Below are positions 21,301 through 34,700 of a stretch of 64,000 nt of DNA, piece after piece. The notes beneath the pieces are model-generated. The model had not been told where the DNA came from. It searched no databases and saw nothing but the letters and a program-made list of their open reading frames with translations. The translations under genes were made by a program, and so were the position numbers. Positions within the stretch are counted from its first letter, which is position 1, and the number at the start of each line of letters is the position of its first letter. This DNA comes from Lojkania enalia (Eukaryota > Ascomycota > Dothideomycetes > Pleosporales), in the NCBI GenBank assembly GCA_010094045.1, contig ML986754.1, forward strand, positions 20,055 through 84,054, given 5' to 3'.

Positions 21301-24300
21301 GGATAGCTTTCGGCTTAGTCTCTGGACCGTAAGGTTCTTAGTATTTAAGTAGACTATATTACTAATCTACTAATTAATTAGTTGCTAGTAATAGTTAATA
21401 ATAGATTATATACGATTCTAAGCCTTCTTAATATTAGTCTTTACAGTTTCCTAGGCTATATATATATAAGTTGCTAGAGCTAAGATATTCTTATAATTTA
21501 ATTTATCTATCACGGTAAGAGGATTAATAGAATATTTCTAATCCTAATTCTAACAGGGCTTAGATCTATATAAAATCTAATACGGGGATATTCTAATAGT
21601 TATATAGAGTAGAATTGCTTATACTCGGTTAATTATAGGTAATAGAGAACTCTAGTTGTTCTAGTAGAAGGATATAAAAGAATGTAGTTTCTAATTAATA
21701 TACTTATTTATAATCTCCGTCTATCCGTTAGTTTCTTTATAATAAGTAGTAGATAGTTTAATCTTTATACTTAAGATACAGCAGAATTCGGACTAGAAAC
21801 TAGATATAAACTAAGATCCTTAGTTTAAAATAATAGTTTCGGGTATATAACTAAAGCGGTATACCTATTAAATAAATAATTTAGCTATTCCCCGTATATT
21901 AATTATATAATAGTAGAGAATAGATATAGCTTATTTAAATAGGCGATTAATTACTACTATAATCTAATTATATCCGGACTTATCTATAGAAAAATCCTTA
22001 AAGTTAATATATAGGTGCTATATTAGTTAATTTAGTATAGGAAGTAGGTAGATAAAACCTAGGGTTTAGGTTTATATTAGATAAGCTTTATAGTATAGAA
22101 TGTAATTCTATATATATCGTTTACAAGTAGCCTCTATACCCTTCTAGTAGTACTTCTAGAATAGTAACTAATAGGTTTTAGTAGTACTTAGGTGTGCGGA
22201 GGATACTTAATTATAAGCCTCTTATATAAGTCGTGTATAAAGGCCTAAATCTAATAGGATATATAAGCGATTATTATAGAGGAGTAGTCTATTCTCTATC
22301 TAATACTTATAGGGTAAAAGTATATATTTCTATATAAAGGAGGCTCGGTTTTCCTATAGTAATATATTAATCAACTCTAGAGAGTCTAGTAATATAATCT
22401 ACTCCTAACCTTTAATAACGTTTAGTATAGCTGCTTAAGTTATTATTTAAATAATATAGGACTAGGCTAATTTAGTATTAATTCGGGGGTGAAGTTAATA
22501 CGGTCTAAATAGAACTCTTAACTAGTTATTAGTTTAAGCTACTTTTAAGTTTTCTATATCTTATTCGCAACAACTAAAGATATCTATTCTAGTATTATTC
22601 TTATCTAGGGTGTACTCGATTCGGAACTAATACTAAGCTAATTTCTTAGTCCAATAAATTTAACAAGTATTAAGTACCTTTATAGTTATAAAATATTCGA
22701 GTAAGCGATAATCGGTATATACTAGAGTTCTAGTAGCTACCGAAGTAAGTTCTACCCTCTATTACTTAAACGTAATAATAATTGTAAATAGTTTTTTATT
22801 ATAAATCTTCTAGTTTAGTTTTAAACTAGATAGAACCTTATTATAGAACGCTATAGAGTACTATTTTCCGTTAGAATGTTTCTATAATAGTACTTCTATA
22901 ACTATTCTATCAGAGGTATTAGTTTCCATTTTTATTTCTAATGTAGGGTTAAAGTAGTAGAAAATAGGTATACTTAATAGGGCTGACTTTAATTTCTTAA
23001 AGGTAATGTCATATTTTAAAATCTATATAAAAGGGGTTATAGGACTCTATAGTACGATAATTAGCTTTATAACACGCGAGAATTCTGGTATAAACTGTTA
23101 GTAGAATCTAGTAAAACCTAAGAAGGATTTCACACCTATTATAATAGTAGGTAGCTGCTAGTTATATAGTACTTCTACCTTCTCTAGGTTAACCTTAAGA
23201 CCTTTATTTAAGAGAATATAGCTAAGATATTTAGTTCGGGTAATATAGAATTCGCTCTTCTTAATATTAACTTATAACCCTACTTAATATAATCTCTTAA
23301 GAACTTTCTTAACGTGGATAGTATATATTACCTTATCTTTAGAGTAGATAAGAATATTGTCTAGGTAAGTAATATAGAAGTTATCTAGGTAGTCGATTAG
23401 TACGTCGTTTATATAGTACTAGTAAGTTACTAGGCTGTTATATAATCTAAAAGGTAGAACTTTATACTTATAGGTTCTATATCGAGTCTAAAAGGTAGTA
23501 TATTCTTTAGAACTAGGGTCTATTCTAATCTTATTAAAGGCCGCGCGAATATTAAACTTAGTAAAGATTACTATTTTAGTAGACTTAGATAAGAGTTTAT
23601 CTATACGCGGTATTAGATATATATTCTTATAGGTAAGAGTATTATGTTTACAATAATCTATATAAATATATAGGTTGCTATTAGGTTTATAGATATAAAG
23701 GATTGGAGATATAAAAGAGCTTAGACTCTACTTAATATATCTATTCTATAGATTATCTATAATATACTTCTTAGTTACTTCTAGCTCCTTAACGTTCTGC
23801 TTATATAACGGGCTATAACTATTAGAGAGAGGTTCTATAAGAACAATCTTATAATTATAAAAGTAGTATTCTAATAATTAATAAGCTGTAGTTTTACTAA
23901 ATATATCCTAATACTTATAGTATTTAGATAGCAATTAGAGATTTACTAGTACTTTGTTTTCAGCCTTATCTTCCAGCTCTAGGGCTTACTTATCTTTAAT
24001 TAGCCACTCGATTTTGTATAAAGATGTGGAGAAAAACTTGTTCTCTTTTCTCTTTATATTAAAGTAGAAAGTATTCGCTATAATAAGAGTAATAATAGAA
24101 GAACGGATTTTCTTTAGATTAGATTTAGACTTTATTATATACAGGCGTATAAGAGCTCTAAGCTTATTTAAACTATAAGCTATAGGAGATTAATATAGTT
24201 TTAGTAGTCTTAATAGACCTCTAATATAATAGATAGTCGGACTACGGGACTACTAATACTAGTCCTTTTCCTATAGAGCGTCGCGTCGCCGGATATCTAG

Positions 24301-26300
24301 CTCTACCTTCTTATTATATACTAGCTAAGTTAATTATATAAGAAGAGGAGGTAATAGATTATAAATAGTAGGATACTTAGAGGGCTATATAATCCGATTC
24401 TTATCTATATCTAGCTGGAGTTAAAAGTAATATAACTATTTAATACTAATAATATAATCTAAAGTACCTAGATTTATAATAATAAATAGATAGTTTTAGA
24501 TAGTTCTCCTATTAATTCGCAGGTATAAGTAGATATACTAATTAACTAGGGTTTAGATTCGGTCCTGAAAATCTTTAATAATAATTTTAAAGGGTAAGTA
24601 CTGTATTAATATATATAGGGTTTAGAAGAGTAATCTAACTACTATAGAATTAAGAAATAGAAAGCCTTAAGTACTAGTATTAATAAGAACGTTTAGTTGT
24701 ATACTAATACCTTTTAAACATAGAATAGTAGGAATTCGGAAGTACTTTTCTCTAAATAAATATAATAAATCGATGTTTAATAAGTTATACCTACTTAAAT
24801 TTAGGATAGAGAGTTTTCTTAGACGTCTCTATTTCCCACCTAAGAACTATTTAGATAGTACTTATTTGCATCTAAGAACTCTTCTTCTTTAATCTTCTCT
24901 TATTTAACCTCTATTTTTTATACTTTAAAAACTGTATATTCGTTTGTAAAGTATTCTAGTTTACTATAGTTATAGTAATTACCTAGAGTTATATACCTTT
25001 TAAGTGCGGAAGTCTTACTAGGTTGTTAGAAAGCAATTATAGTAGAATAAGGTGCTAATACTAGAGTAGATTAGGGTAGTATTAGATTATAAGTTACCTT
25101 AGATAAACTTTTAGAAGCCTTCTAGTACCGATTCGAATTTATTTTAGCTGTAACCTATAGGCTGACAGTTTATTCTAGAAGGTTAGAAACGCTCCTCTTT
25201 TCTATATTATAGGCTGTTAAGTAGGCGACTATAGTATTAAAGGAGCCTTTCTATATAAGCTTAAAGCTAAAATTTAGTATCTTTAGGCTAGAGAGAATTT
25301 TATTATATAGGTAGAAGAACTACTTAGATTAGAATACGGATCTCCTAATAGCTATACTAATAAAGCAAGCTTTAAAAGTTAGGAACACTTCTCCCTTATT
25401 TATCCTTAGGACCTAAAACGCCTGTTATACCTCTATCTCTTTATTACCTATAATAAAATACGATTATAGAAGTAAAATTATTTCTTTAGTATTCTTAAAC
25501 TAATACTAGTCCGATTTAGCTAGATATTTTAGCTCTAAATACCCTTTTATAGTACTAGAAGTATATCCCTATACTAATACTATATATATACGCTCTATCT
25601 AATAGTAATCTATATTAATCTTAAGTTGGTCTAGAATTAAAGCTTACTATTATTTAAATATAGGTTTATTACTATCTATAAAGCTTTCGATCTTAAGTAT
25701 ACGTTTAGTAAAATAGGCTTAAGAGGGCTTAGAAGTAGCCGAGAGGTTTCTTACTAGAAGAGTTGTAAAAGTTTCTTAGTATATTATTAGTACTAATTTA
25801 ATAGTTTATAGAAGTTAATTAGAACTAATAGTTCTCTATTATATTAAGTATATAATCTCCTCTTATAAAATTGCGATTTATTTCTTAAGAGTTAGTTTAC
25901 TCTAATTTCCCTCTAAATTAGATAGGTTCTTTACTACTAGCCCTATAGAGAAGGGTCCGCCTATTATAGGGCCCCCTATAGGAGGTAACGGTTATTCTAT
26001 ACGCGTAGATAGAAGCTTACTCTTACTACAACTTACGCGTATATCGATTCTAGTATAAGAATTAGAAGGTAAATTATAGTTAGATATCAGCGGTTACCTC
26101 TAATTCTGATAGGTTATTAGTAGTCTCTAAGTTTCTACCTAGGCGTACTCTACGCGGCTTTTCTAAAGGCAATTCTAATTATAGGAGATAGGAAGTTTTA
26201 AACTTAAAGGTTTTAGTTAATAAAAGATCTTTAAGATCCTATCTAGATAACTAAATAATTTAATATAATAGTATATAAGTATTATAATCTAAACTAAATT
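21300..26300 (-). pseudogene. G1b gag-pol polyprotein, RIPed
   Basis: Read right to left: gag zinc knuckle (YxNYSKLEYFxNE, about 24945-24990); protease region (about 24000-24700, not resolved motif by motif); RT with Y-x-VLPFxLYN-like and YLDNILIYS motifs (about 23345-23450; the catalytic Asp pair is reduced to DN); RNase H (AFYNKVLSSLKLN and YTDYRLLEYF, about 22690-22960); integrase to about 21300, ending YLNTKNLTVQRLSRKLS. The domain order is that of Ty3/gypsy. Stops are TAA/TAG at Gln/Trp positions. Confidence 0.9.
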
Positions 26301-26393
26301 AGATGTATTTTAGACTTAAACATATTTAAATAAACAATTAATATAATATTATTAAAGAGGCTATTACTAGTAGTATTAAATTTTTCTATATAA

Positions 26394-26653
26394 TATAATA
26401 GCGTAGGTAAGATAATAGGTCTAAATATAGTACGAATCTACTTAGAGGCATATAAGAGTATATAGGGGATTAGAGACCTGGGAATTCTATTAACACCTAT
26501 AGGCCTTATACGAAAGGATATAGAAAAACTACTAAGCTACTTATAAGGGAGTATATAACTATATACGGATGGGAAAAGGGGTAGAATTAGGGGTAGGATA
26601 AGATAAGTGAAAAGATAAAGCTTTTCGTGGAACGTTTTCTTTGCATTATTACA
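26394..26653 (-). repeat. G1b 5' LTR (260 bp)
   Basis: Ends ATTATTACA on the plus strand, keeping the CA of the original terminus. TATAC follows at 26654-26658. No tRNA-complementary primer site could be recognised next to it (26370-26393), probably because of RIP. Confidence 0.95.
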
Positions 26654-26907
26654 TATACGAGAGCGAAACGCGATTCTGTAAAGTTGAGTAGAAAGTTATT
26701 AATATTGTATATTAAAAGCTATAGCAGCGCGTTATACGCTCTTAAATTAGCCTAATTTATACGCCTGTAAGATAAGCTTAATTCTACCTTCTTATTAAAT
26801 TAATAGAAGATTATATTATAGATTTATTATAGTTCGTATGTAGTATTTATAACGCTAAGAAAAAGTAGCTGCTTTAATAGTTTAGCTGCTTTAATAGTAG
26901 AATACAT

Positions 26908-28337
26908 TAGCTTATTTAGATATACTATTAATTATAACTATAATCTAATTATATTTAAACTTATTTATAGAGAAATTTTTAAAGTTAATATATAGATACT
27001 ATATTAGATAATTTAATATAGGAAGTAAGTAGATAAAACCTAGGATTTAAATTTATATTAGATAAGTTTTATAGTATATAATATAATTCTATATATATTA
27101 TTTATAAATAGCTTTTATACTCTAGTAGTACTTTTAGGATAGTAACTAATAGGTTTTAGTAGCGTTTAAGTATATAGAAGATATTTAGTTATAAGCCTCT
27201 TATATATATTATATATAAAGGCCTAAATCTAATAGAATATATAAGCGATTATTATAGAGAAGTAGTCTATTCTCTATCTAATACTTATAAGATAAAAGGG
27301 TATATTTCTATATAAAGGAGGCTTAGTTTTTCTATAGTAATATATTAATTAACTCTAAAGAGTTTAGTAATATAATCTACTCTTAACTTTTAATAATATT
27401 TAATATAGTTACTTAAGTTATTATTTAAATAATATAGAATTAGACTAATTTAGTATTAATTTAGAGGTAAAGTTAGTATAGTCTAAATAGGACTCTTAAT
27501 TAGTTATTAGTTTAAGCTCTTTTTAAGTTTTCTATATCTTATTTATAATAACTAAAAATATCTATTCTAATATTATTTTTATCTAGAGTATACTTAATTT
27601 AGAACTAGTATTATACTAATTCTTTAGTCTAATAAATCTAATAAGTATTAAATACCTTTATAGTTATAAAATATTCGAGTAAGTAATAATTAGTATATAC
27701 TAGAGTCCTAATAACTATAGAAGTAAGTTTTACCCTCTATTACTTAAACGTAGGAATAATTGTAAATAGTTTCTTATTATAAATCTTCTAGTTTAGTTCT
27801 AAACTAGATAGAATCTTACTATAAAATATTATAAAGTACTATTTTCTATTAGAATATTTCTATAATAGTATTTTTATAACTATTTTATTAGAAGCGTTAA
27901 TTTTAATTTTTATTTCTAATATAGAATTAAAATAGTAGAGTATAGGTATACTTAATAGAGCTAACTTTAATTTCTTAAAGATAATATTACATTTTAAAAT
28001 CTAGATAAAAAGGGCTATAATACTCTATAGTATAATAATTAGTTTTATAATATATAAGAATTCTAGTATAAACTATTAATAGAATCTAGTAAAACCTAAG
28101 AAGGATTTTATATCTATTATAATGGTAGATAGCTACTAGTTATATAATATTTCTACCTTCTTTAAATTAACTTTAAAACTTTTATTTAAAAGGATATAGT
28201 TAAAGTATTTAGTTTAGATAATATAGAATTCGCTTTTCTTAATATTAATTTATAATTATATTTAATATTATCTCTTAAAAACTTTTTTAATATAGATAGT
28301 ATATATCGCCTTATCTTTAAAATAGATAAAAATATTA
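26908..28337 (-). pseudogene. G1c integrase to RT segment
   Basis: Continuation of G1c after P3c, collinear with 21918-23355 of G1b. It contains the rest of the integrase, RNase H remains (about 27650-27950) and the start of the RT region. The P1b insertion interrupts the RT catalytic YLDD codons at 28336. Base composition is more extreme (almost no CG) than in G1b. Confidence 0.88.
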
Positions 28338-30209
28338 ACGTACAGTATAAGCGAGCTAATCACCTAAGCGAGCTGATTATAATACTAAGACTATACTAAA
28401 ATCGCGACTACTTTTCGCAAAATATTATACTTTCTTACATTTTATCGTATTATATAGTATAGTAGCCTATTCTTCTATATCTATAGTATTATTTTTATAC
28501 GTCCGCGAGTTATACCTAGCCTTACTATACTACCTACAGCGCCTTTAAGTTAGCTAGTCTCTATTAACGCGCGCCTTCTTCCTACTCTTCTTCCTATTAG
28601 TACAAGTGCTAAACTCTTTTAGAGCAGTTAATTAAGCGCCTTCTTCAATCGTTAGGTTGCCTTTCTTTTATACACGCTTTCTTTTATACGATCGATGTTG
28701 TGTAGCAGCCTTATTAGCTGCTTAAAGCTTAGTAACCTAAGCGTATAATAGTACGTTTTTATATATTATATATATAGTACCCTTTATAAACTGTTTAAAT
28801 ACCTCTACTATTAAAGTAGGTAAGCTATCTAAATGCTTTTAAACTCTTAATCGAACGTACGTAGATTAAAACCCAAATTCAATAGGATTACTTAGTATTT
28901 TTAACTCTTAAGGGGTATCTTTAACTATAGGAGGTATTAGCGTATATAGTTAAACTTTAAACTTTAATAGTACTATATCTAGGTTAAATAGAATTAGGCT
29001 AGCGCCTTAAAAGCTACTTAAGATATTACTCTTCGTAATTGCTACGTTAAAAGCTGCTTTAAAGTAGGGTAAGAACTCGATTTTTATAATATAGTTAATA
29101 TAACCGTATATTAGCTGCTCGATTTAGTACCCGTATACAGTCTTTAAAGGTAAGAAACAACCTATATCTAGTAGTTATAGTAGGTATAATAAATGTAGAG
29201 GTATATAGAGAGTAATATTATTATTTTTCTTATAGAGCTGCCTGAATTTAAGTAAGTCGTAGCTTTTATAGCCGTCGAGAATTAGTAATTAATACGTACT
29301 AATAGTACAATCCTTTATATACACGTTAAAGTACTTTAACTACTTAATATTAATATTATTTATCGTCCAGCTGTTATTAGTAACCTGTATAGCCTAGGTT
29401 AGTAGAATATTATCTTCTTTATATTATATAGAGAGGTGGTAGATACCTATAAAGATAATAAAAGGTAGTATCGCCTATCCTATTACGTTGATATCCTAGA
29501 TAACTATAGTCTACTCGTAATTACCTGGCTGGAGCTACTTTAGTTAATTCTATCTCTTAGAGCTAGTAACTACTACTTCTATCGATATTACGCCTATTAT
29601 AAAGCCTAATTTGTTAAAGTTGTATATATCTTTGTTAATAATACTATACTTAGCCTTTATATTCTATATAAGGTAGAACTAACCTTCTATAACTTTAGGA
29701 TCCTTATATTTAGCTCTTAAATAGTCGTACTTTTAATTGAATTTGACCTTAAGCTTAGGCGTACGTTTAATAAAGTTTTCTACCTAGTTCTTTCTAACCT
29801 AGCTAGTATAGCGCGCAGCTAGCAGTAAATTAGCTATATCTTAAATAGCAGTAAACTGCGGCGGAAATCCTCTTATATCTAGATCTAGTATATGCTAAAT
29901 AATTACCTACTCCTTAGTCTTATTAAGCTTTATTAAATTAGGCCGGCAATCGCGTTATAGAGCTATTCCTTACTTTTATATACTAAGTATACTTTGGGAG
30001 ATATTATAGATTAATATAACGCGATATATAGTTAGTATTACGTCTTGTTAAAGAGCTTAAAGTATAAGTTATATTCTAGCTTCTTTCTAAATTAATTCTA
30101 CAGTTGTTAGTTGTAGTATAATACTATAAAGTATAATTATCGCGATTTTAGTAGAGTTTTAGCATTATAATTAGCTCGCTTAAGTAATCAGCTCGCTTAT
30201 ACTGTACGT
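28338..30209 (-). mobile_element. P1b: full-length P1 pogo-like transposon (1872 bp)
   Basis: Ends ACGTACAGTAT / ATACTGTACGT with TA on both sides (28336-28337 and 30210-30211). It is highly similar to P1a over the full length, same orientation. The TA it uses corresponds to TG in G1b and CG in G1a. The transposase is on the minus strand, with its zinc knuckle near 28490-28540. Confidence 0.94.
28490..30070 (-). pseudogene. P1b DDE transposase, RIPed
   Basis: Same gene as in P1a with a similar pattern of TAA/TAG interruptions. Knuckle remnant CRxYSKAxYNSRT on the minus strand near 28495-28545; the catalytic block lies around 29250-29650. Confidence 0.8.
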
Positions 30210-30373
30210 TATTTAGATAAGTAATATAGAAGTTATTTAGATAGTTAATTAATATATTAATTATATAGCGCTAGTAAGTTACTAGACTATTATATAATCT
30301 AAAAAATAGAACTTTATACTTATAGATTCTATATTAAGTTTAAAAAATAGCAACGTACTTTATAAGTAAGTAG

Positions 30374-30378
30374 CCTAT
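30374..30378. repeat. Target-site duplication CCTAT (left of G2a)
   Basis: CCTAT here and TCTAT at 37861-37865 on the other side of G2a; the single C/T difference is what RIP-type mutation would give. The uncut P2 repeat reads GCCTATATAAGCG (P2c, 55979-55991). Confidence 0.85.
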
Positions 30379-30923
30379 TATTACTAACCTATATACTGCT
30401 AGTATATATAATAACTACTATTGCAGTCGTATATATACTAGAACCTTATTTATATTAGATTAGTTAGAGGTAGTAGCTTTAGTAAAGAGAGAGTAGTAGA
30501 ATTGCCTGGTTCTTCGAGTATAATAAATATATTCTTAGAAGTCTAATATAGTAATAAGATAAATCTACGAGAATAACTATATAGGACTTAATCTACTAAA
30601 AAGATCTTCTATCTTATATAGTTAGGTCTAAGACTATTAAGCCTAGTTTATTAGGTCTATCAGGTCTATTAGGTCTACTCTACTATACCTAATACTTCTA
30701 CTATTATTATTATATATATAGGTTGTACTATACTTTATTATCTAGTTAATTATCTTCCTAGTTCCTATAGTCCTACTACTTACTATCTAATAATTAGTTC
30801 TTAATATACTTCTACCTATTATTACCTTATTAGTCCTTATCTAAATTAACCTATATAGTAGCTAATATTAGATTAAGCTCTAGCTATAAAAGTAGTACCT
30901 CTTAACGTTTTATATTTATAATA
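30379..30923 (-). repeat. G2a 3' LTR (545 bp)
   Basis: Begins TATTACTAAC and ends TTTATAATA on the plus strand. It pairs with 37319-37860. It contains a short internal repetition of TTAGGTCTA (about 30640-30680), also present in the other G2 LTRs. Confidence 0.94.
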
Positions 30924-30943
30924 CCCGCTCCTCTCTTTATAGG
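30924..30943 (-). other. G2a polypurine tract
   Basis: Plus strand CCCGCTCCTCTCTTTATAGG, so the element strand reads AAAGAGAGGAGCGGG just before the 3' LTR. The equivalent in G2b is AGAAGAGAGAGTAGG (60241-60255). Confidence 0.82.
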
Positions 30944-31128
30944 TTTGTCCTAAAGCTCTTTAATCTATTACTTTATCTACTCTATCTAGATATAGTATTC
31001 TACTATTTTTAGCAGCTTATTCTAGCTTCTAATATATTTTATATAGGTATACTATAGTACTATATCTATATTTTTCCGTTTCGGGGTTAGTACTTTATAT
31101 ATTCCAGTAGGTCCTACTTAACTCGCAA

Positions 31129-31740
31129 GTATAGCTCTATTCTTCTTTCTTTTCTCTTTCTACTATACTAAAGGTTTAACGCGAAAATACTTCTACTTAT
31201 AACTGTTATACTAGTTATTTAATTCTTTTACTAGCCGTTATAATAGATTCGTCTTACTATTATTCGAACTATTAGTCTATAAACTATAACTACTATAGTA
31301 ATACTACCCTTTCTTCTATATATAGAGAATATCTTTCTTAGGGTTTATCTTATAATCTTTTTCTAACCGAGGGTACCCTTCGCTATTTTCTAGTAAATAT
31401 ATTAAAGGCCTATAAAGAGTCTACTTCTACCTATTAAGATTTTATAGCTGTTGAGAAAGAGAAAATTTATTACCTTAAGGAATCTACGCGTTATTATTAT
31501 ATAGTTCTTTCTCGCCTAGAGCGTACTAAAAAACGCGTCTATTCTTTAAAAGAGTATAGTCTTAATCTTAGGAAATAAGAGGTAAAGTTAATAGAAGAGT
31601 AAGAGAAGTTAGAGGAAGAGAGGAGGAGGTTTACTAGGTCTAAGATACTTTCTACTATTACTCTAAGTTCTATATAAGAGGCTCCTTCTATATTACTACT
31701 ACTATTACTTCCTAACTAGACTCTTTTTAATAACCTATTA
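31129..31740 (+). pseudogene. G2a antisense accessory frame (possible coiled-coil protein)
   Basis: On the plus strand, opposite to gag-pol, one frame can be followed for about 200 codons. Its stops are only TAA/TAG in places that would read CAA/CAG, and there are about five in the last 134 codons; the sense frame has roughly three times as many there. The product would contain LKESTRYYY (about 31474-31500), SLKEYSLNL, and a charged helix EKLEEERRRFTRSK (about 31597-31638) with coiled-coil character. The frame could extend to about 31875, over the chromodomain. Copy G2b keeps the same frame. No family is recognised. Start codon and any intron are not determined. Confidence 0.45.
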
Positions 31741-31749
31741 TTCTAGCCT

Positions 31750-34700
31750 TCTAGTAAAACTCCTTTAGCTTTATAGTATAGTTAGTTAGATTTTATACTA
31801 GTTTCTATAAACTTTTCTCCTATAGGTATCTTTCCTACTTTACTAGATACTTCTACTAACGTTTAAACCGCTTTTTTACTAGTATATATTCTACTTTATA
31901 TTCCTATTCTAGTTCTATGTCGATAGTTTCTTATAGTAGTATATTATCTAGTACTAGTTCTAGTTTTAACTTATAAAATACCGGGTGTATTTTTATATTA
32001 CTTAGTAGCCTTAGCTTAAAATTTATAGGTCTAACCTATTCTTTAATTAGGAATAGTCCTATTCTCTTATAATCTAACTTTTTTATAGGTCTCTTAGTCT
32101 TTAAGTTTTTTGTTAATAGGAAAACTTTACCCCTCTTTTTAAAGGTTAGTCTCTTAATCCTTAACTTATTAGCCTATTCTACTATTTTAAAGTTTTTTAA
32201 CTAAATCCTTTTCTTAAGTTAATTATAGATTTCTTTTATTTTCTTAGCTTTCTAGTCTACTAGTAGAACTAGAGATTCTTTCTTATTCTATTTCTAATAC
32301 GTAATAGCTTTCTATCTATAGTTAGTTTTAAAGAGTATAGTCTCTATAGTACTTTAGATTATTCTATTATCAACTATCTATACTATAGGTAATAATTTAA
32401 CCCAATTATTTTATTATTTATTAATATATATCCTTAAATATATTTCTAGATTCTAGTTAACTTATTCTATTTAACTATTTATTTATAGGTAGAAACTGGT
32501 TAATATCTATTATTAGATTCTTATCTTTTTTATCTATCTCTACTAGTATTTAGATATAAACAACTTATCTCTATCTAAAATAATATACTTGAAAACTCTA
32601 TACTCTATAAATACTATATATAATAACTTATACGCTAGTTCGGGTACTATTATTATTTCTAATACTAGTTTAAAGTACGTATATTTTATTAGTTAATCTA
32701 CTACGTTTATAATTATATTATATCTTCTTCTTAACCCTAGTTCTATCGATTCTAGTAGCTTAGTTACGAAATTAATTATAATCTATTCCTATAGTCTTTT
32801 AGGTACTTCTAATAGCTATAAGAATTTATAAGGCTTATATCTTATAACTTTATTCTTTCCGCATTCTATATACTTATAGAGTATATTTTATACTTTTCTT
32901 CTTATGTTAGTAAAGGTAAAACTCTTCCTTAGCCTTTATTCTATTTCTACTACTTCTAAATATTCCTATTCTAGCGATTTATATAATTCTTTTATTATCT
33001 GCTAATATACGTATAGGTATATATATAGTTATTTCTAAATTGTATTTTCGCTTACCTTTACTTCTTTACTACTTATTAAATATCGCTCTACTATTTATAT
33101 ATCCCTTAGCTTTTACTACTAAGCTTACTCTAGTATAGTTAGTCTTATAACTTGGGCGACTTATAAGTAGTTATATATAAAAGATCTATCCGATTTCTAT
33201 TTTAGGATCGCGTCTCTTTTATATTTTTTCTTAGTTATATAGTCGGCTCTATAACTTAGTATATCTGCAGCTATATTTTCTAACCCTTTCTAGTATGTTA
33301 TCCTAAAGTTATAGTCTACTAGTTATTCTACCTATTATATTTATCTTCCTATAAGTTCTTTTATTATTATAAAGTATATAAGGTTTTTATAATCTATTTA
33401 GACTTTAAATAGGTATTTAGTTCTTACTAAATATACTCGCTATTCTCTTAATACTTTAACTATTACTAATAGTTTCTTGTTGTATATATCATAGTTGAGT
33501 TCTTCTAGTTTCTATTTTCTTGAAAAGTAGGCTTATAGCTTCTACTTTCTATCTTCGTCTTACTAACTTAAGTAAGCACCTATTATTTTATCTAAAGTAT
33601 TAGTTTCTACTTAGAATTACTTCTCTAGGTCTAGTATCCTTAGTATTAATACTAAGGTAAAGCAAGCTTTTAGTTCCTTAAAGGCTTTTTACTACACTTC
33701 TTACTACTCAAACCCCTTTTCTTTCTTAGTAATCTCTATTAAGGGTGCTACTACTCTAGAGTACCCGCTTATAAATTTTCTATAGAAATTCGCGAAGCTT
33801 AAGAATAATTAGATTTATTTAACTAAAGTAGATACTAGCTATTCTAGTATTACTTTAACCTTTTCTTATTCTATTTTAATACCGTCTCTAAATATCTAAA
33901 ATCTTAGAAACCCTATTTCTATTTTATAAAACTCGTATTTCTCTAGGGCTATAAATAACTTATACTCCTATAGTTTTGCTAATACTTTTCTAATATATTT
34001 TTTATACTCTCTTAGCAATCTATTTATATAGACTAGAATATTATCTAAATATACTATTATAAATACGTCTAAGTATTCTCTTAATATATTATTATAACCG
34101 CTTAAAAGGTTGCCGGTATATTTATAAGTCTAAATAGTATTACTAGGTATTTAAAGAGACTTTCTCTTATCTTAAATACCGTTTTCTATTTATAGCCCTC
34201 CTTTATCTAAATTTAGTAGTATTCTTCTTTTATATCGAATTTTATAAACTACTTAGCTTCTTATAATTAACTTATAAGTTCTATTATCCTGGGTAATAGG
34301 TATCTATTGTTCTTAGTTATATTATTTAGTTGCTTATAGTTTATATATAACCTTAGTTTACTATTCTTCTTAGGTATAAATAGTATTAGTAATACTATTT
34401 TACTCTAGCTTAGTTATATATACCCTCTTACTAAATTCTTTTAGATATACTTCTTAAGTTCTTCCCTTTACTCTTAGTTTAAATTATATATTAGACTAGG
34501 TTTTAGTTTCTTTTTATTCTTAATAATAATCTTATAGTTATATTCCTTATATTGAGGTAATCTTCTATTCTCTACTTCTTTATATAGCCCTATAAATTCG
34601 CTATAATCCTCTTAGATTTTTTAAAGTATACTATCGTTCTATAGTTTCTTATATACTTTTTAAACTATAATAATACCTAGCGTCTATTTTATCTTCTTAA

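Larger units (their letters stand above)
19580..26653 (-). mobile_element. G1b: complete Ty3/gypsy chromovirus (7074 bp)
   Basis: Two 260-bp LTRs, polypurine tract, gag, RT, RNase H, integrase and chromodomain in order on the minus strand, flanked by TATAC on both sides. It is the reference copy for the G1 family. It lacks about 85 bp that G1c has near its 3' LTR. The frames are full of TAA/TAG codons, and the RT motif reads YLDN, so it cannot move by itself. Confidence 0.96.
17980..26907 (-). mobile_element. P3c: P3 transposon split by a complete G1 element
   Basis: Own sequence is 17980-19579 and 26659-26907 (about 1.85 kb in total). The ends are ATATATTCTAC and GTAGAATACAT, with TA on both sides (17978-17979 and 26908-26909). 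Removing it restores GATATA-GCTTATTT of the G1 host. Boxes AAAGCGGCC and GAAGCGGCT are 17 bp apart at the left end. The transposase is on the minus strand: the zinc knuckle near 18140-18190 and the DDE region around 18900-19300. Confidence 0.92.

Noticed and set aside
30379..30923. Long non-coding RNA or satellite because of the repeated TTAGGTCTA words
   Set aside because: The same repeats are present in all G2 LTRs at the same place; they are part of the LTR.
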